From: Cyclospora cayetanensis
Lineage: Eukaryota > Apicomplexa > Conoidasida > Eucoccidiorida > Eimeriidae
DNA length: 64,000 bases
Assembly (NCBI RefSeq): GCF_002999335.1
Contig: NW_020312657.1
Coordinates: forward strand, 149,039 to 213,038
Direction: 5' to 3'
Shown here piece after piece: positions 24,400-36,175 of the stretch. The stretch's first letter is position 1. Each line of letters starts with the position of its first letter. The notes beneath the pieces are model-generated. The model saw only the letters and a list, made by a program, of their open reading frames with translations, was not told the origin of the DNA and did no database searches. The translations under genes and the position numbers were made by a program.

Positions 24400-25139
24400 A
24401 TGCTTCAACAGATCGAATTGCAGCCCCCTTCGAGGGAGCGAGCAGCTGCTGCAGCTCTTGAATCCGCAGCAGCAGCTGCTGCCGCTGCTGCAGCGGAAGC
24501 TACCGAGCTGCACGTACAGCAGCAGGTAGCAGCAGCAGCAGCTGCTGCTGCTGCTGCAGCTGGCGCTGCCATCGAAGGCTCTGCCTCTCCGTCGAGTCAC
24601 CAGTACGAAGAGAAGCAGCAGAGAAACGTCGCCGAGGCAGCTGCCGCTGCAGGGGGGCATCTTGCGCAGCAGCACCAGCAGCTGATGCAGCAGCAGAGCA
24701 GTCGGAGTAGCGTTGCTGCGCTTCCGACTGTAATTAGTGCTGCTGCCCTCACAACTGCCAGTGCAGACGAAGCTCTTGCGGAAACGCCTTCTTCCGTCGC
24801 AACACTCGACGAAAAATTCTTCTCCGCAGCAGCAGGAGCTGCTTTGGATCCGCTCGCTCGAATAAACCTGCAGTTGCATGCCACGGCAGCGTCACGACCT
24901 CCAGCCTCTGCGCCTTTAGCCAATGCAACTGCACCAGCAAATACAGCAGCAGCTGTTGCTGCTGCCGTTCCTCCTGATGGCGTATCAGGGCGTGCTGCTG
25001 CTGGTGATGCAGCAGCAGCAGCAGCAGCAGCAGCAACGACGGTGGCTCCTCGCACAGGCGATGCATGCGCGCTGGGCACAGATTATGCAGCAGCTGCTGC
25101 GTCTGCATTCCCGCAGCAGCAACAGCAACAGCAGCAGTT

Positions 25140-25170
<31 letters not shown>

Positions 25171-25532
25171 TTGCAGCAGCAACAGCAGCAGTTGCAGCAG
25201 CAGCAGCAACTTCTGCTTTCCAACTGTCTGGGGTATGGAGGGGAAAGCTCTTTTGTGGGGACTGTTGTAGGGGTGGATAGCGAGGAACGGCGTTGCCGCG
25301 CAATTCCAGGAGCAGCAGCAGCCGCTGCTTCCTCCGCAGCACTCATGCAGGAAGCAAGTGCTTTTGAGGCAACTGCTTCCTCTCTTGGGGGGAGTTCAGC
25401 GATCCAAGAGACACAACAGCGAGCAGCAGAACGAGTTTGTTCATTTGCTGCCCTCGCTTCGATTCCATTGCCTGTTCAGCTGTGTGGCACACATCCTTCG
25501 CTTCTTTCCGCAGGGGCCCTATCGCTCCTCCC

Positions 25533-25569
<37 letters not shown>

Positions 25570-26763
25570 GAGGCGAAGGCATCTACGCTGGACGCAGCCG
25601 CAAGCAGAAATCGCGCAGCAGAAGAATCAGCGCCGCAGGCGCAGCGGCGAGACGATCCTGTGGATCAGGAGAGCTCGGCGAGGGTTGCCTGCCAGCAGCA
25701 GCAGCAGCAGTTGCTGCTAGTGCAGCAGCAGCAGCAGCTGCTGCTGCTGCAGCTCGCGGAAGAGCAGCAACAACAGGCAGCGGCAGCCCTCGCCTCCGTC
25801 AAAAGAGACACCTCAGGCGCAGCAGCAGAGACAGACGCAGCAGCGCCAGCAGCAGCAGCAGCGAGTGTGCCTGGCAGCGTGCAGCAGCAGCAGCAACGGC
25901 AGCAGCAACGAGGCAGCACTGAGGGCAGTATGCTGCCTTTAGCTGCAGCGTCAGGAGCCGACGGGGTGGCGTCAGAGAGGCAGCGAGATCAGCTTCAAGA
26001 GCAGCAACAGCAAGAGCAAGAGCAAGAGCAGCAACAGCAAGAGCAACAGCAGCAACAGCAACAGCAAGAGCAGCAGCAACAACAGGAGGATCTCAGCACC
26101 AAGCAGCAGCCGGAAGATCTAACATCGCTATTGAAATGTGCGCTCGAGAAGCCGCCTTTGAGCGGTTTCCTGCTTTTGTGACAGGCGTTTTGATTGCGAG
26201 GGAGAAAAAAGGGAGAAGAATGAGGGGCAGCTACGTTGGCAGGGAGGCGCATAGTCGATTTGTTGGTGTGTGGGGGTGGATGCTGCGCAGGGCATATTGG
26301 TTCTGGCTACCCTTTGATGCTGCAAGCTCCCTCCTTGCAGGCTGGATCTCCTTTTGGAGTAGTTGATGCAGCAGCGCAGCTGAAGCGGCTGCAGCAGACG
26401 ACTCCCCAGACCTCTCAAGGAGCGCTCGCGGCAGCAGCGGCGGCAGCAGCGGCAGCGGCGAGCGTTGCGTTCGACCCTTTTTCCGCCGTCAGCAGCGATG
26501 AACATTTAGCAGTGCTGCAGCACATAAGGGTGCTGTCTCTAAGGACGGCTGCGGCGGCTGCGGCAGCAAAGCAGACTTCGCAGAGCGCAGCAGGAGGCGG
26601 AGAGGGGTCCCCTCCTCCGAGTGGTATCGGTAGTGGTGCTGCTGCAGAAGCAGCAGCCGCTTTGGATGAGCCCTCGACGGAGGCAGCACTGCCAGCAGCA
26701 TCCGCGGCAGGAGGGGCGGATGCAGCAGCAGCAGCGGCAGCGGCAGCGGCGGCAGCGGAGCAC

Positions 26764-26797
<34 letters not shown>

Positions 26798-28931
26798 GCT
26801 CATCCGAAGGCAGCTTGTCACGGGGTGTGTCGGGAGGAGGTCTAGAGAAAGAGTCTGCAGCAGCGAGCAGCGAGAGAGCCTCCTCGATTTTGCGGGAGGA
26901 TCAGCAGCAGCAAGTGCAGCGTCTGCTGGAGGGTTTGACAGCGGAGGAGTTGTCGTGTGCTGCTGCGGCGGCGCAGGCGTCCATGGAGGAGCAGGAAGAA
27001 GATTCCGTGCAGCAGCAGAAAGATGCACAGGAGCAGCAGGAAGATGCATTAGATGATCGGCTTAAGGCGATTGGCGTGTTTCTCAAGTCGCTCGAGGGCA
27101 GTGCAGCGAGCCAAGTGGCACCGCAATGTATGGTGAAGTGTAGCTTTGATTACTTGAGGCTGCGATTGCGTGGTGCTTCCTGCTGCTGCTGCCAGTAGTA
27201 GTAGTAGGGAGGGGAGGGGGAGGAAAGCTAGTCGTAGTAGTAGTAGTGGGGGAGGGGAGGGAAAGCTATTAGTAGTAGTAGTAATAGGAAGGGATGGGAA
27301 GGGGAAACGTTGGTGATGCTTCTTTGGTGCTGCCGGGTCGGGCAGACTGTTTTGAATTCATTTTTGCAACTTATTCGTGATGAGGAGAACGCAGAGTGGC
27401 TTTAAAGGATGCAGTATGTGTGGGGGATATTGCTTTGGCTGTGCATGCATGTGCATATGCATGTGCATGCATGTGTGTGTGCATGCATGTGTGCATGTGT
27501 GTGTCTGCCTTTTGTGCGGGTGCAGCTGCCGCTTGGGGGCTTCCCGATTTGTTCGTTCGCAGCGTTGGATCGGATGCACTGCTGCAGTCGGCTTTATGCC
27601 AATGGGTGGCTGCAGCGGGAGGAGCAGGAGGCGCTGCTACGGGGGCTGCGGATGGCAGTGTTGCTGCAGCAGCAGCAGCAGCAGCAGGAGCAGCAGCAGC
27701 AGAGGGCGCAGCCGTCATGCAGCAGGGAGGCCTTTTTCTAGGCATGTTGCCAGAGTTGCAGGCGGAGCAGTTGCTGCAGGAGCAGCTGCTGCAGGAGCAG
27801 TTGCTGCAGCAGCAGCTGCTGCAGGAGCAGCTGCTGCAGCAGCAGCTTGTGGTGCAGCAAGAAGCAGCAGCAGCAACAAGCAAGGATCTCCTCCAGGCGG
27901 GGGGAGGGGCATCTGCACTCGAGGATTTCAGTGCCTCAGCTCTCCATGGGGTACATGCAAACGTCAAGCGTTCGAGGTGGGCTGAGCTAGTGCTAATGAC
28001 GCTGCTACTGATGCTCTAGTTTGTGGCTGCCACGCGCAAGGAGGGTCGTGCTGCTTGCCAAACGGAAGAGGGGGTTCGCAGCTGTCGACGCTCGTACTGC
28101 GGCTATGTAGAGGCACGCATTTGTCGGAGAGAGCGAGGGGGGTGCAGAGCTCTCTCCGCGGCATGTTCACTCTAAGGCTTCGGTGTCTTGAATGCTCTTG
28201 TGCATGCTGTTGAACAGTCGTGGTCGCCCTCGAAAAGCAACTCATCTCGACGGCGCAGCGGATGCTTCTGGAACGTCTTCTGGTCCTGGAGGGAGCGACG
28301 GTGTAGCTGCAGCAGCAGCAGCAGCAGCAGCTGCAGCAGCTGCAGCGGCAGGGGCAGCTGTGGGGTCGAGTGGGGCCCCCTCAGTATCGGCGGGGGGCCC
28401 TTTGAAGCGCATGCGACGCAACGGCAGCAACAACCCGGAGAGTGGCTTTCCTGGTGTCTCGTGGAATAGCCGCATGCAAGCGTGGCTGGCATTCTTTGTT
28501 GATGCGGAGGGAACCAGACGAAGTCATACATTCAAGTGCAACAAGTTTGGTGGCGTCGAGGTGCGTATATGTATATCTATATATATATATATATATGTAT
28601 TTGTATGTATATGTATATACGTGGATACATGTATATGTGTATGTGTGTCTTTATGTGTGTGTGTAAATATGTTCGTGTACATGTGTATGCATATGTGTGT
28701 GTGTACATATGTTCATGTATATGTGTATGTGTGTCTGTATGTGTGTGTGTACATATGTTCGTGTACATGTGTATGCATATGTGTGTGTATGTGTGTGTGT
28801 AAGTATGTTCGTGTATATGTGTATGCATATGTGTGTGTAAATATGTTCATGTATATGTGTATGTGTGTGTGTAAATATGTTCGTGTACATGTGTATGCAT
28901 ATGTGCGTGTGTAAATATGTTCATGTATATG

Positions 28932-28965
<34 letters not shown>

Positions 28966-29177
28966 CACGTGTGGTGCCGCTGTGTGTGACTCTCCGGTGA
29001 GGGCCTTGTACTGGCAATTCGTTTTGAGGAGCTACAAGCTGGCATTTGGAATCCTGATGGTGAAAGCCAAAGACATAGTGGATGTGTGCAGCAAGATGGG
29101 GGTGTTTTGTTTCTGTTCTCTGTTCTGTATGCATCTCTCCTCGATCGGCAGCGCTCCTCTGCATCTGCATCTGCATC

Positions 29178-29231
<54 letters not shown>

Positions 29232-29421
29232 TATGTGCGGCTTCTGCCTTCAGAGAGCTCGAGTGGAGGCTATCGACTGGCTTATTAGGAAAAGAAGCGA
29301 AATTCAAGCTGCCACTGAAAGGGCACGCCTTGCTGCGCAGCAGCAACGGGAGGCAGTGGCAGCTGCGGCTGCTGCTGTGGCTGCTGCTGCACCTCCTGCA
29401 GAATCACCTTCAGCGGAGTGA
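24400..29421 (+). CDS. ApiAP2 transcription factor, poly-Gln/poly-Ala rich, with AT-hook
   Basis: Five exons (24400-26137, 26291-27127, 27526-27976, 28218-28560, 29254-29421) join in phase to about 1178 residues. The first three encode long Gln, Ala and Ser runs with little order. Exon 4 begins with an AT-hook, SRGRPRKA, just after a basic KR pair from exon 3. It then carries an Ala run and the first part of a C-terminal AP2 domain: GFPGVSWNSRMQAWLAFFVD, then RSHTFKCNKFGGVE. Exon 5 completes it with RARVEAIDWLIRKRSEI. ApiAP2 proteins are sequence-specific nuclear regulators of stage-specific genes in apicomplexans. The intron splitting the AP2 domain is 693 bp of TG/TA arrays. The exon 1/2 and 2/3 joins rest on phase and GT-AG only. 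More 5' exons may exist. AP2 assignment is firm; full length is not. Confidence 0.78.
28561..29253. repeat. TG/TA microsatellite-filled intron inside the AP2 domain
   Basis: The intron runs from donor GAG-gtgcgt to acceptor ccttcag. It holds imperfect repeats of about 36 bp built from gtgtgtaaatatgttcgtgt and gtatgcatatg elements, then atatatat, and finally about 25 GT dinucleotides at 29180-29230. The GT array is close to the 3' splice site. Confidence 0.85.
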
Positions 29422-30508
29422 ATAGGGGGAAAAGGGGGGGAGGGTGAAAGTGTGACAACGGCAGTTGCACGACATGTCTGTTTTGCAGCCAATCTTACTC
29501 GCTCCACTCGGTAGACTTACCTGTAGAAGTTCGCTACAGAGAGAGCCCTCCTGGCGAAATCTGTACCATGCAAGTGACGTGTGCTGCCTCGATGAATGGG
29601 GAAAAAGCCTCTCCTCTTGCTTTCCGGCTTGTGCAACGGAGCCCAGCAAGAGCAGCACCTCCCTTGCATTAGCTTTCTAAGAGCGCTGCATTGGCGCTGC
29701 CACGAAGTGAAACGGACAGACATCTACGGGAGAGGGCGATGGGGAGGGGGAAGTCTGAGGCAACCATTAGGATTCTGCAGAGTAAGGCTAGAAGCATGCA
29801 TGACGCACGCCACGCGAGTGTTTACAAGTGGCTAGAGGACGCTGCCCATTAGGCTCTTGGCCCCTTCAAGAAGGGCCCCCTTTTCTCCCCCCTTTCCCCC
29901 GTTGCTGCCCCTTTGTTGAGGCACACACACCTCCTTCTTCACCTCGGGTTCTTGGGAATGTGTCTCGGCAGCGAATGAACGTGCAGCGTGCTGCGGCGTT
30001 GTGCTGAGATAAGAGAGCCCCCCAGGTGGAAAGGAAGGGGCAGGGGCCCTACATATATAGCGGGGGGGCCCCCTTGGGCTAATTAGGCTTGGATCTGTCT
30101 TTTCTCCAGAACTACTTTAAAGTAAAAGAGCGCGGGATGCGAAGGCGCTGTGTCTTGTGGCTGCTTTTGCCGGTGCTGATGTTGCGCTTCGTGCTGTTAT
30201 TTGGTAGCCAGCATCTGCTCTGACTGGACGGTGCTGTAAATCAATTCCTCTTCTTGGGGAGCAACTGGAGGCGTACAGATAGAGGAGCACTACACTCTCC
30301 GGGGGAGGGGGCCTAATGTAGGAGGGTCTGTTGAAGAAAGATTCCGCGTCGCTAGAGTGTCATCCGTCTCCCCTACGCTGCCGCCTACTGTTTGTCTCTC
30401 TCTCTGTCTAAGGCCCTTATGGAGTGGCTTGTGCGGCATGCATGATCGAAATCCGCCCTCCAGCCGCAGGAGGAAGGGCCCTTCTCAGGTTTTTGTGAGT
30501 AGTCATCC

Positions 30509-30552
<44 letters not shown>

Positions 30553-31861
30553 GAGCAAGTGTGGAGAGAGACATATGCTGCAAAAAGGCAGGCCTCTTTT
30601 CCTATCCCCCAAACAAGCATAGGATGCCAACATCTTCAGCAAGTTTGCGTCTCCCCTAGCTGCAGCCTTTTCGTTCCGCTGTATGACTTCTCCCTTCCTC
30701 CCTCACCAATGGCTGCCATGGCATACACTCTGGGTTTATTTCTCGCCCTCTTTGCGTTTCCCTCAAAGAACACACACTCTCTCCCTCCCCCCATCCATCT
30801 TACAGAGGAAAAGGTCGCAAACAAACCACGTTGGGGTTCTCTCTCACTAGTTGAGTCCTTTCCTAAACGAGAATCCCTCCACCCCCCCATGCTTAGACGT
30901 GCTTTGACATGTCTCCTGTCTCTCACTCTATTTATCAGTGCTGCGTAATCCCAAAGCTCAGAGCCTTTTTGCTCCGAAAGAAGTAGAAACCCCAGTGCAA
31001 GTACAATGCCGTACAGAGAGAGAGAAAGAGAGAGAACGAGAGCTGAATAGAGTGAGTGCAGCGGAGAAGCACACAGGAGAAAAGAACAACCAAGGAGGTC
31101 AGGCTGCCGCCAAGGACGCGCTGGCAAAGGAGTGAAGGAAAGGAAGAACAGCTGAAGTGGACGCAGTGGTGCATAGCAACCTCGTACATGCGCAAGCTTC
31201 GCCTTTTCTCTATTGCTCTCTTTTATTCGCTCTCTCCGTCGGAGCGGCGGTGGTTACCCACCAAGCCCACGAGAAGGCCTTTTGCGAAACACGCGTTCCG
31301 TTTCAAAATGCAGCCAGAATCACAAGACTTTCTCCCTGATCGGTCGTCAGAACAACAGAGAAGGAAAGACAGAAAGAGACACACGCCTCCTATCTACTTT
31401 CAATTACTGTGTTGGCTGTGGTTCACTACAAGCGTTACGACCACATAAAACGGCGGAGCCGCAACTGACGAGGTCTATATGAGCGAAGCGGATTGCGTGG
31501 AAAGAAGTGCCGCTCTAAACGTGAGGCAATTAAAAATCGGCCTTTCACGCCCATGACGCAGTAACCTGTGAAAGAGCAGGTGTATGTCTATGCGCGTAAC
31601 CTCCAGGCGAATCCTCCAAACTAGCTGCCGTAAAAGCACTGGCAAGAAGGAGAGGCCTTCCCCCCTACAGCCCCCGCTTTCCCCTCCAAAAGCCTCCCTT
31701 CCACGCCTGTTGCTACAAGACGCTCTCAAAGTTTGACGCCAGCGTTTTATACCGCCTTAACACGCTGAGACGCGTCTTGGTGCTTCCGTGTAGAGAGCAA
31801 TTCTATGTGGGACAAAAAGCTCTGCCCTATCTTGACTCCTCCGAAAAGGAAAGCCTCACAA
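29422..31861. other. intergenic, no supported gene
   Basis: It lies between the ApiAP2 and V-ATPase F genes, whose 3' ends converge. It holds a TA array at 30512-30550. A tiny open frame from 30136 has a hydrophobic start (CVLWLLLPVLMLRFVLLF) that could be a first exon with a signal sequence, but no partner exon was found. Confidence 0.4.
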
Positions 31862-33675
31862 TTATGACGGCAGTTCGCCTCCAAAGAAAAACTTCACGCG
31901 CTGCATGACAGAATCCTGCGGTCCATAAGGCGCAGACACCCGACACAGCGAGGCAAAAATGTGGCCTCCTTTCCTCATAAGGTCAAGAAGAGCATCTTCA
32001 TTCCCCCCCCTTCCCCTCCCCCTTCCTCCCCCCAAAAATCGGTCGAACAGAAGCTACTGGGGGGCTTTTTTAAACGCACACAAGCATGCATGCATGAATG
32101 CACGTACATATGCATACATGTGCATGTATGTATATACGTTTGCGTGTGCAGCATAGGAACTTGTGTGTGTATGTGTATGTATATATATATATATATATAT
32201 GTGTATATATATATATGTGTATATGTGTGTGTGTGTGCAATGAGTTTTTCAAGAGACGCATCTCTCGTTTCCTGGAACGAGAGATGTGTGGGAGAAGCCT
32301 TGCAGGGAGCGAGTGGTCAATGGAAGCTCAAGATGTCAGGGAATGCAACATGGGCTCTCGCTACCCCCCAAGTGTTTGCACTAATTGCGTTCAAATTATA
32401 CTTTGCTGGGGTCATAAGGCCTGTCTTTGCTGGGAATTTCCAGGATCGTGGGCACGACGCGGCAATGCAAGTCCACTAAATAACGAATATCATCTGCCAC
32501 CTGACAAGACCAGCGCAAAACACACAAGCGTGAGGAGAAAGGGGCCTTAAGGGTCAAAGAAGAACAAGCACAGGTACACTGCGGCGAGAGAGCGAGAGAC
32601 ACTGCTACGAGACAAGTCCACATGCAAGACGCGGCACACGAGGACGCGCTAGCTGCCTGAAGATGCGCGCATGAAGAGTCGCACAGCCTGAGACGCAGAG
32701 ATTCTCGAGAAGGAGAGCAGTAAAAGAAGCAGCAGAGAGGGAAAGGGGGGGGGGGGGCACCACACGGGCCGGAACCATGAGAGAGCCAGCAGGACGGAAT
32801 TTAGTGGAGATAGATCGTTTGTTAGATAGAAAAGGGAGAAATAGAAAAAGCAAGAGAAATAGATGAAGCTGGAGAGACAGAAACAGAAAGGAAGACAGAG
32901 AGAGGCATGGAGAGAAAGAAGGAGAAACAGAGGTACAGACAGAGAGAGAGAGACACCCCCTAGAAAAGCAAAACACGCAGAACCGGAGGGAGACGAGCAT
33001 GTGTCGAGAACAAGTGGCGAGAGGCGCATAGAATATGTATGGCGCTCATCAGGCATGTTTTTTCTGATCTCACGTGTTGGTTGATTAAGACAATGCCGAC
33101 ATCGTTCCTGTGTGTGAAGTCGTGGAACGCCCTTTCGACGTCCTGCCTCTTCGTCTCTGTGCAGAGGGCAGTTTTGAAGACACGAATGCATTTTCGTGTA
33201 GCGCCTCCCGCGGCAGGAGGCGTTGAGACGCGCAAGTATTTTTTGCCTCTCTACGGAGTTGCAAAACCGGCAAAACTAAAAAAAGTGGGGCCTCGTGTGG
33301 GAGCTTCTCGGGGGAGAAGATGGACTGCTTGAAGCGGATCAGGGAGGGCAGAAGAGGGCGAACAGTGGGAAGCCTTTGCACTTGGCACCTACTTGTGTCG
33401 ACTACCAAGAAGTTTGTTCTTCCAGATCCGTCTCGCATGCCGATGCCAGCCATCAGGAAGCCTGCCACAGTATCCTGAGCCGGCAAGCAAGCACAGGCAA
33501 AGCGGACTGTGTAGCCGTCAGTCAGTACACCCGGAAGCTGCACGCCGCTCGGCGTACACCACGGTCCCTTGCGCCACGACACGGCGCGCTAGAGGCCGCT
33601 CACTTCATCGCCAATGACGCAAATCTTCAACTCGGGAGCGCCATGGGGTCTAATGCTGCCTTTGTAGGCCGCCAT
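31862..33675 (-). CDS. V-type proton ATPase subunit F
   Basis: Five minus-strand exons (33675-33604, 33474-33393, 33156-33074, 32500-32402, 31915-31862) join in phase to 129 residues; the family is about 120-130. Motifs in order are ELKICVIGDE, DTVAGFLMAGIGMRDG, RTNFLVVDTK, RAFHDFTHRNDVGIVLINQH, VPTILEIPSKDRPYDPSK, and the C-terminal exon DSVMQRVKFFFGGELPS. Subunit F sits in the central stalk of V1 and couples ATP hydrolysis to rotation of the membrane ring, acidifying organelles. Start ATG 33675 precedes AAYKGSIRPHG. The fourth intron is long (486 bp) and holds TA/TG arrays and a short hairpin. Every splice site is GT-AG. Identification is very secure. Confidence 0.94.
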
Positions 33676-35262
33676 CGGCAGACACCCACACAGGAGCTCA
33701 GTCTTGCTCCGTTGCTGCAGCTGATCGCTGCTGCTGTACGTACACCGCACCGAAGCGACGACCACCCGCCGCAGCGGCTTCTCTCTCTCTCTCTCGCTCG
33801 CTCGCTGCAGCTGCTGCTGCAGGAAGTGGACAGCTTCTCGAGCACTCAGCGCTATATAAAAGGAGAGAAGCGCTGATTTCTGCGGCTCGCGTCGCTGTGG
33901 ACGCCTCCAGGGAAGCTGCACTTCCTGCTATGGGCTGCTGCTGCGACTGCAGCTGCAGCGGCCGGAGCGCAGCAGCGGGATGATGACACCCAGCGTCTCG
34001 CGAAGAACCCTAAGCGAGCAGAAAGCGCTGGTGAGTGCTAGACTCGGATTGATCGCCGTCAATGGCGTACTGTGAGTGCAAAGGCGGCTGCTGCAGGAAC
34101 CCCTGCAGCTCGCGCTGCTGTGGAAGGAGGCCCCTAGCTGCCCTCTGACGGTTCCGCGCCAACATACACGGAGGTTCGCGTCTTTTCGGAGCCCAGAAAT
34201 CGGCGCGAACTGCATTAAAAACTCAGTTAAGTGCCGTCAGCAGTCGCGCCGCATGAAGGAATCGCTCAAACGCCTGCACAATGCCAGCAGGAGCAGCATG
34301 AGGAGTGAGCAGCAGCAGCAGCTGCTGCAGCAGCAGCTGCTGCCGCTCACTGCGGCGGCTGCGGTGATAAGACTGCGCAGGCTTTTTGCCACCACGGCTT
34401 TAACGGAAAAGTCTCGGGATCTAGAGAAACGCACTTTTAGAAAATGTTGTATTTTCTTTTAACAGCGACTTGAGAGCAGAAGAGGGGGTCTTCTTAAGGG
34501 GGATCAGCAAACGCTTTTGCTACCGCCGACTAGCGAGCTTCTCTGGCAGCTCGGGAGTTCCCAGACGCTATCTAGAATGCCACATTGTGACACAGACTTG
34601 CAGTGTTGCAGTCGGTGCTTCTGCGGCAAATTCTCCCTTCTTCTGTCTTTTTCCCTCATGGCCTCTCTTCCTTTCAATGGCTCCACTTGTCTCTCTCTTC
34701 CCGCCACGCACAGAACCCTCGCCTCAAAGCCTTGCAAGGTGCAGCAAGCACGCAAAGAACTCCCGCCGCTCAATACTCGTTGCCTCCTCTCTAGGCTTGC
34801 GTGTTGCAGCAGCTCTAGAGGCCTCACCGCAACAACGCCCACGCTAGATGCTTTCGCCAACCTTTGAATTTCCCCTTGTGTGTAGGGGTGTATGCGGCGT
34901 GTGCGATCGCGCTCGCCTTTTTCAGTGTGGTGTGAGACTGACGCGCGACATAGCAGAAATTGCAGCAACAGAAGAAACAAAAGCAACAAATTCGCAAAAG
35001 CAACAACAACCGCTACGACTTTGCAAAAGCAACAACAACAACCGCAGCAACAGAGATACTGCCCCAGGAGTCTCGACATTCCTCCGCTCTCGCTGCCTTG
35101 CAACACAGCTTCTTGCACACGAATACAACCGCGTTTCTACGCAGAAGGAGCAGAAACAACAACTACATCTATTATTGCAACCGTGTTTCAAGGCAGAAGC
35201 AGCAACAGCAGCAGCAGCGGCAGCGACTTCCTGTTGCCGCTGCTGTCAAACGGCAATAATTG
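33676..35262. other. divergent intergenic region
   Basis: It separates the 5' ends of V-ATPase F (-) and the giant gene (+), so it should hold both promoters. A gctatataaaagg sequence lies at about 33850. CTG/CAG clusters and a Gln/Asn-rich open stretch at 34960-35250 with all three plus frames open occur; the latter could be 5' UTR or a missed exon. No separate gene is supported. Confidence 0.4.
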
Positions 35263-36076
35263 ATGGAGCTGCCACACAACACTGCCGCGAAGGTTTGGGG
35301 CCTTCCTGGACCTCCTAGAGTCTCCGATTGCAAACTTCAAGAGTGTGTAGATTCAAAATTTCCGCCAAGCACTCCAGGTGAGCAGCAGGTGTCGAACCCT
35401 TCCACTTGCACTCCCTCCCATGAGGTCCAGCAGCCGCTGCCTCCGATGCTGTCTGTACAGCACCCCCAACCGAATGAGTCATTGCAGCCACAGTTTCAGC
35501 AGCAGCCACAGTTGCTGCAGCCGTATCAGTTTCAGCAGCAGCCAGAGTTGCAGCAGCAGCCAGAGTTTCAGCAGCAGCCGTACCAGTTTCAGCAGCAGCC
35601 GTACCAGTTTCAGCAGCAGCCAGAGTTTCAGCAGCAGCCAGAGTCTCAGCAGCAGCCGTACCAGTCTCAGCAGCAGCCGTACCAGTCTCAGCAGCAGCCG
35701 TACCAGTTTCAGCAGCAGCCAGAGTTGCAGCAGCAGCACTTGGAGGAGCACTTGAATCAGCTGCCTGTTTTGCGACTGCCAGACAGCAGCCCCGAGTATG
35801 ATCGGCTTGAGGTGTCTATACAGCCCTTGGGACCTCGATCGGCGAGGGTAGAGGTGTGGGAACGGCTGGATGATCCTTTTCCTGCCCTGATGCTTTGGTT
35901 TTCCCACAAGGCAAGAAGGCTTTTCGACACAGAATCGAAACAAGGAGGGGGGGAGGGGGGAGGGGAGGGAGGAGAGGGGGGGTGCACGTAGCGTAGTGAG
36001 TTTCCGATTTTTTCCGCCTTTTTTAACGCAGCCTTGCGCTCCGCTGCAGCTGCCCGCTACACATTGTCTGTGCACC

Positions 36077-36175
<99 letters not shown>

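Noticed and set aside
24597..25342. Several minus-strand frames of 115-200 codons rich in Leu, Cys and Ser
   Set aside because: They are antisense readings of CAG arrays in the ApiAP2 gene, with no domain or splice logic.
28577..29045. Overlapping frames of Thr/His/Tyr or Val/Cys/Met repeats
   Set aside because: They are translations of TG/TA microsatellites inside the AP2-splitting intron.
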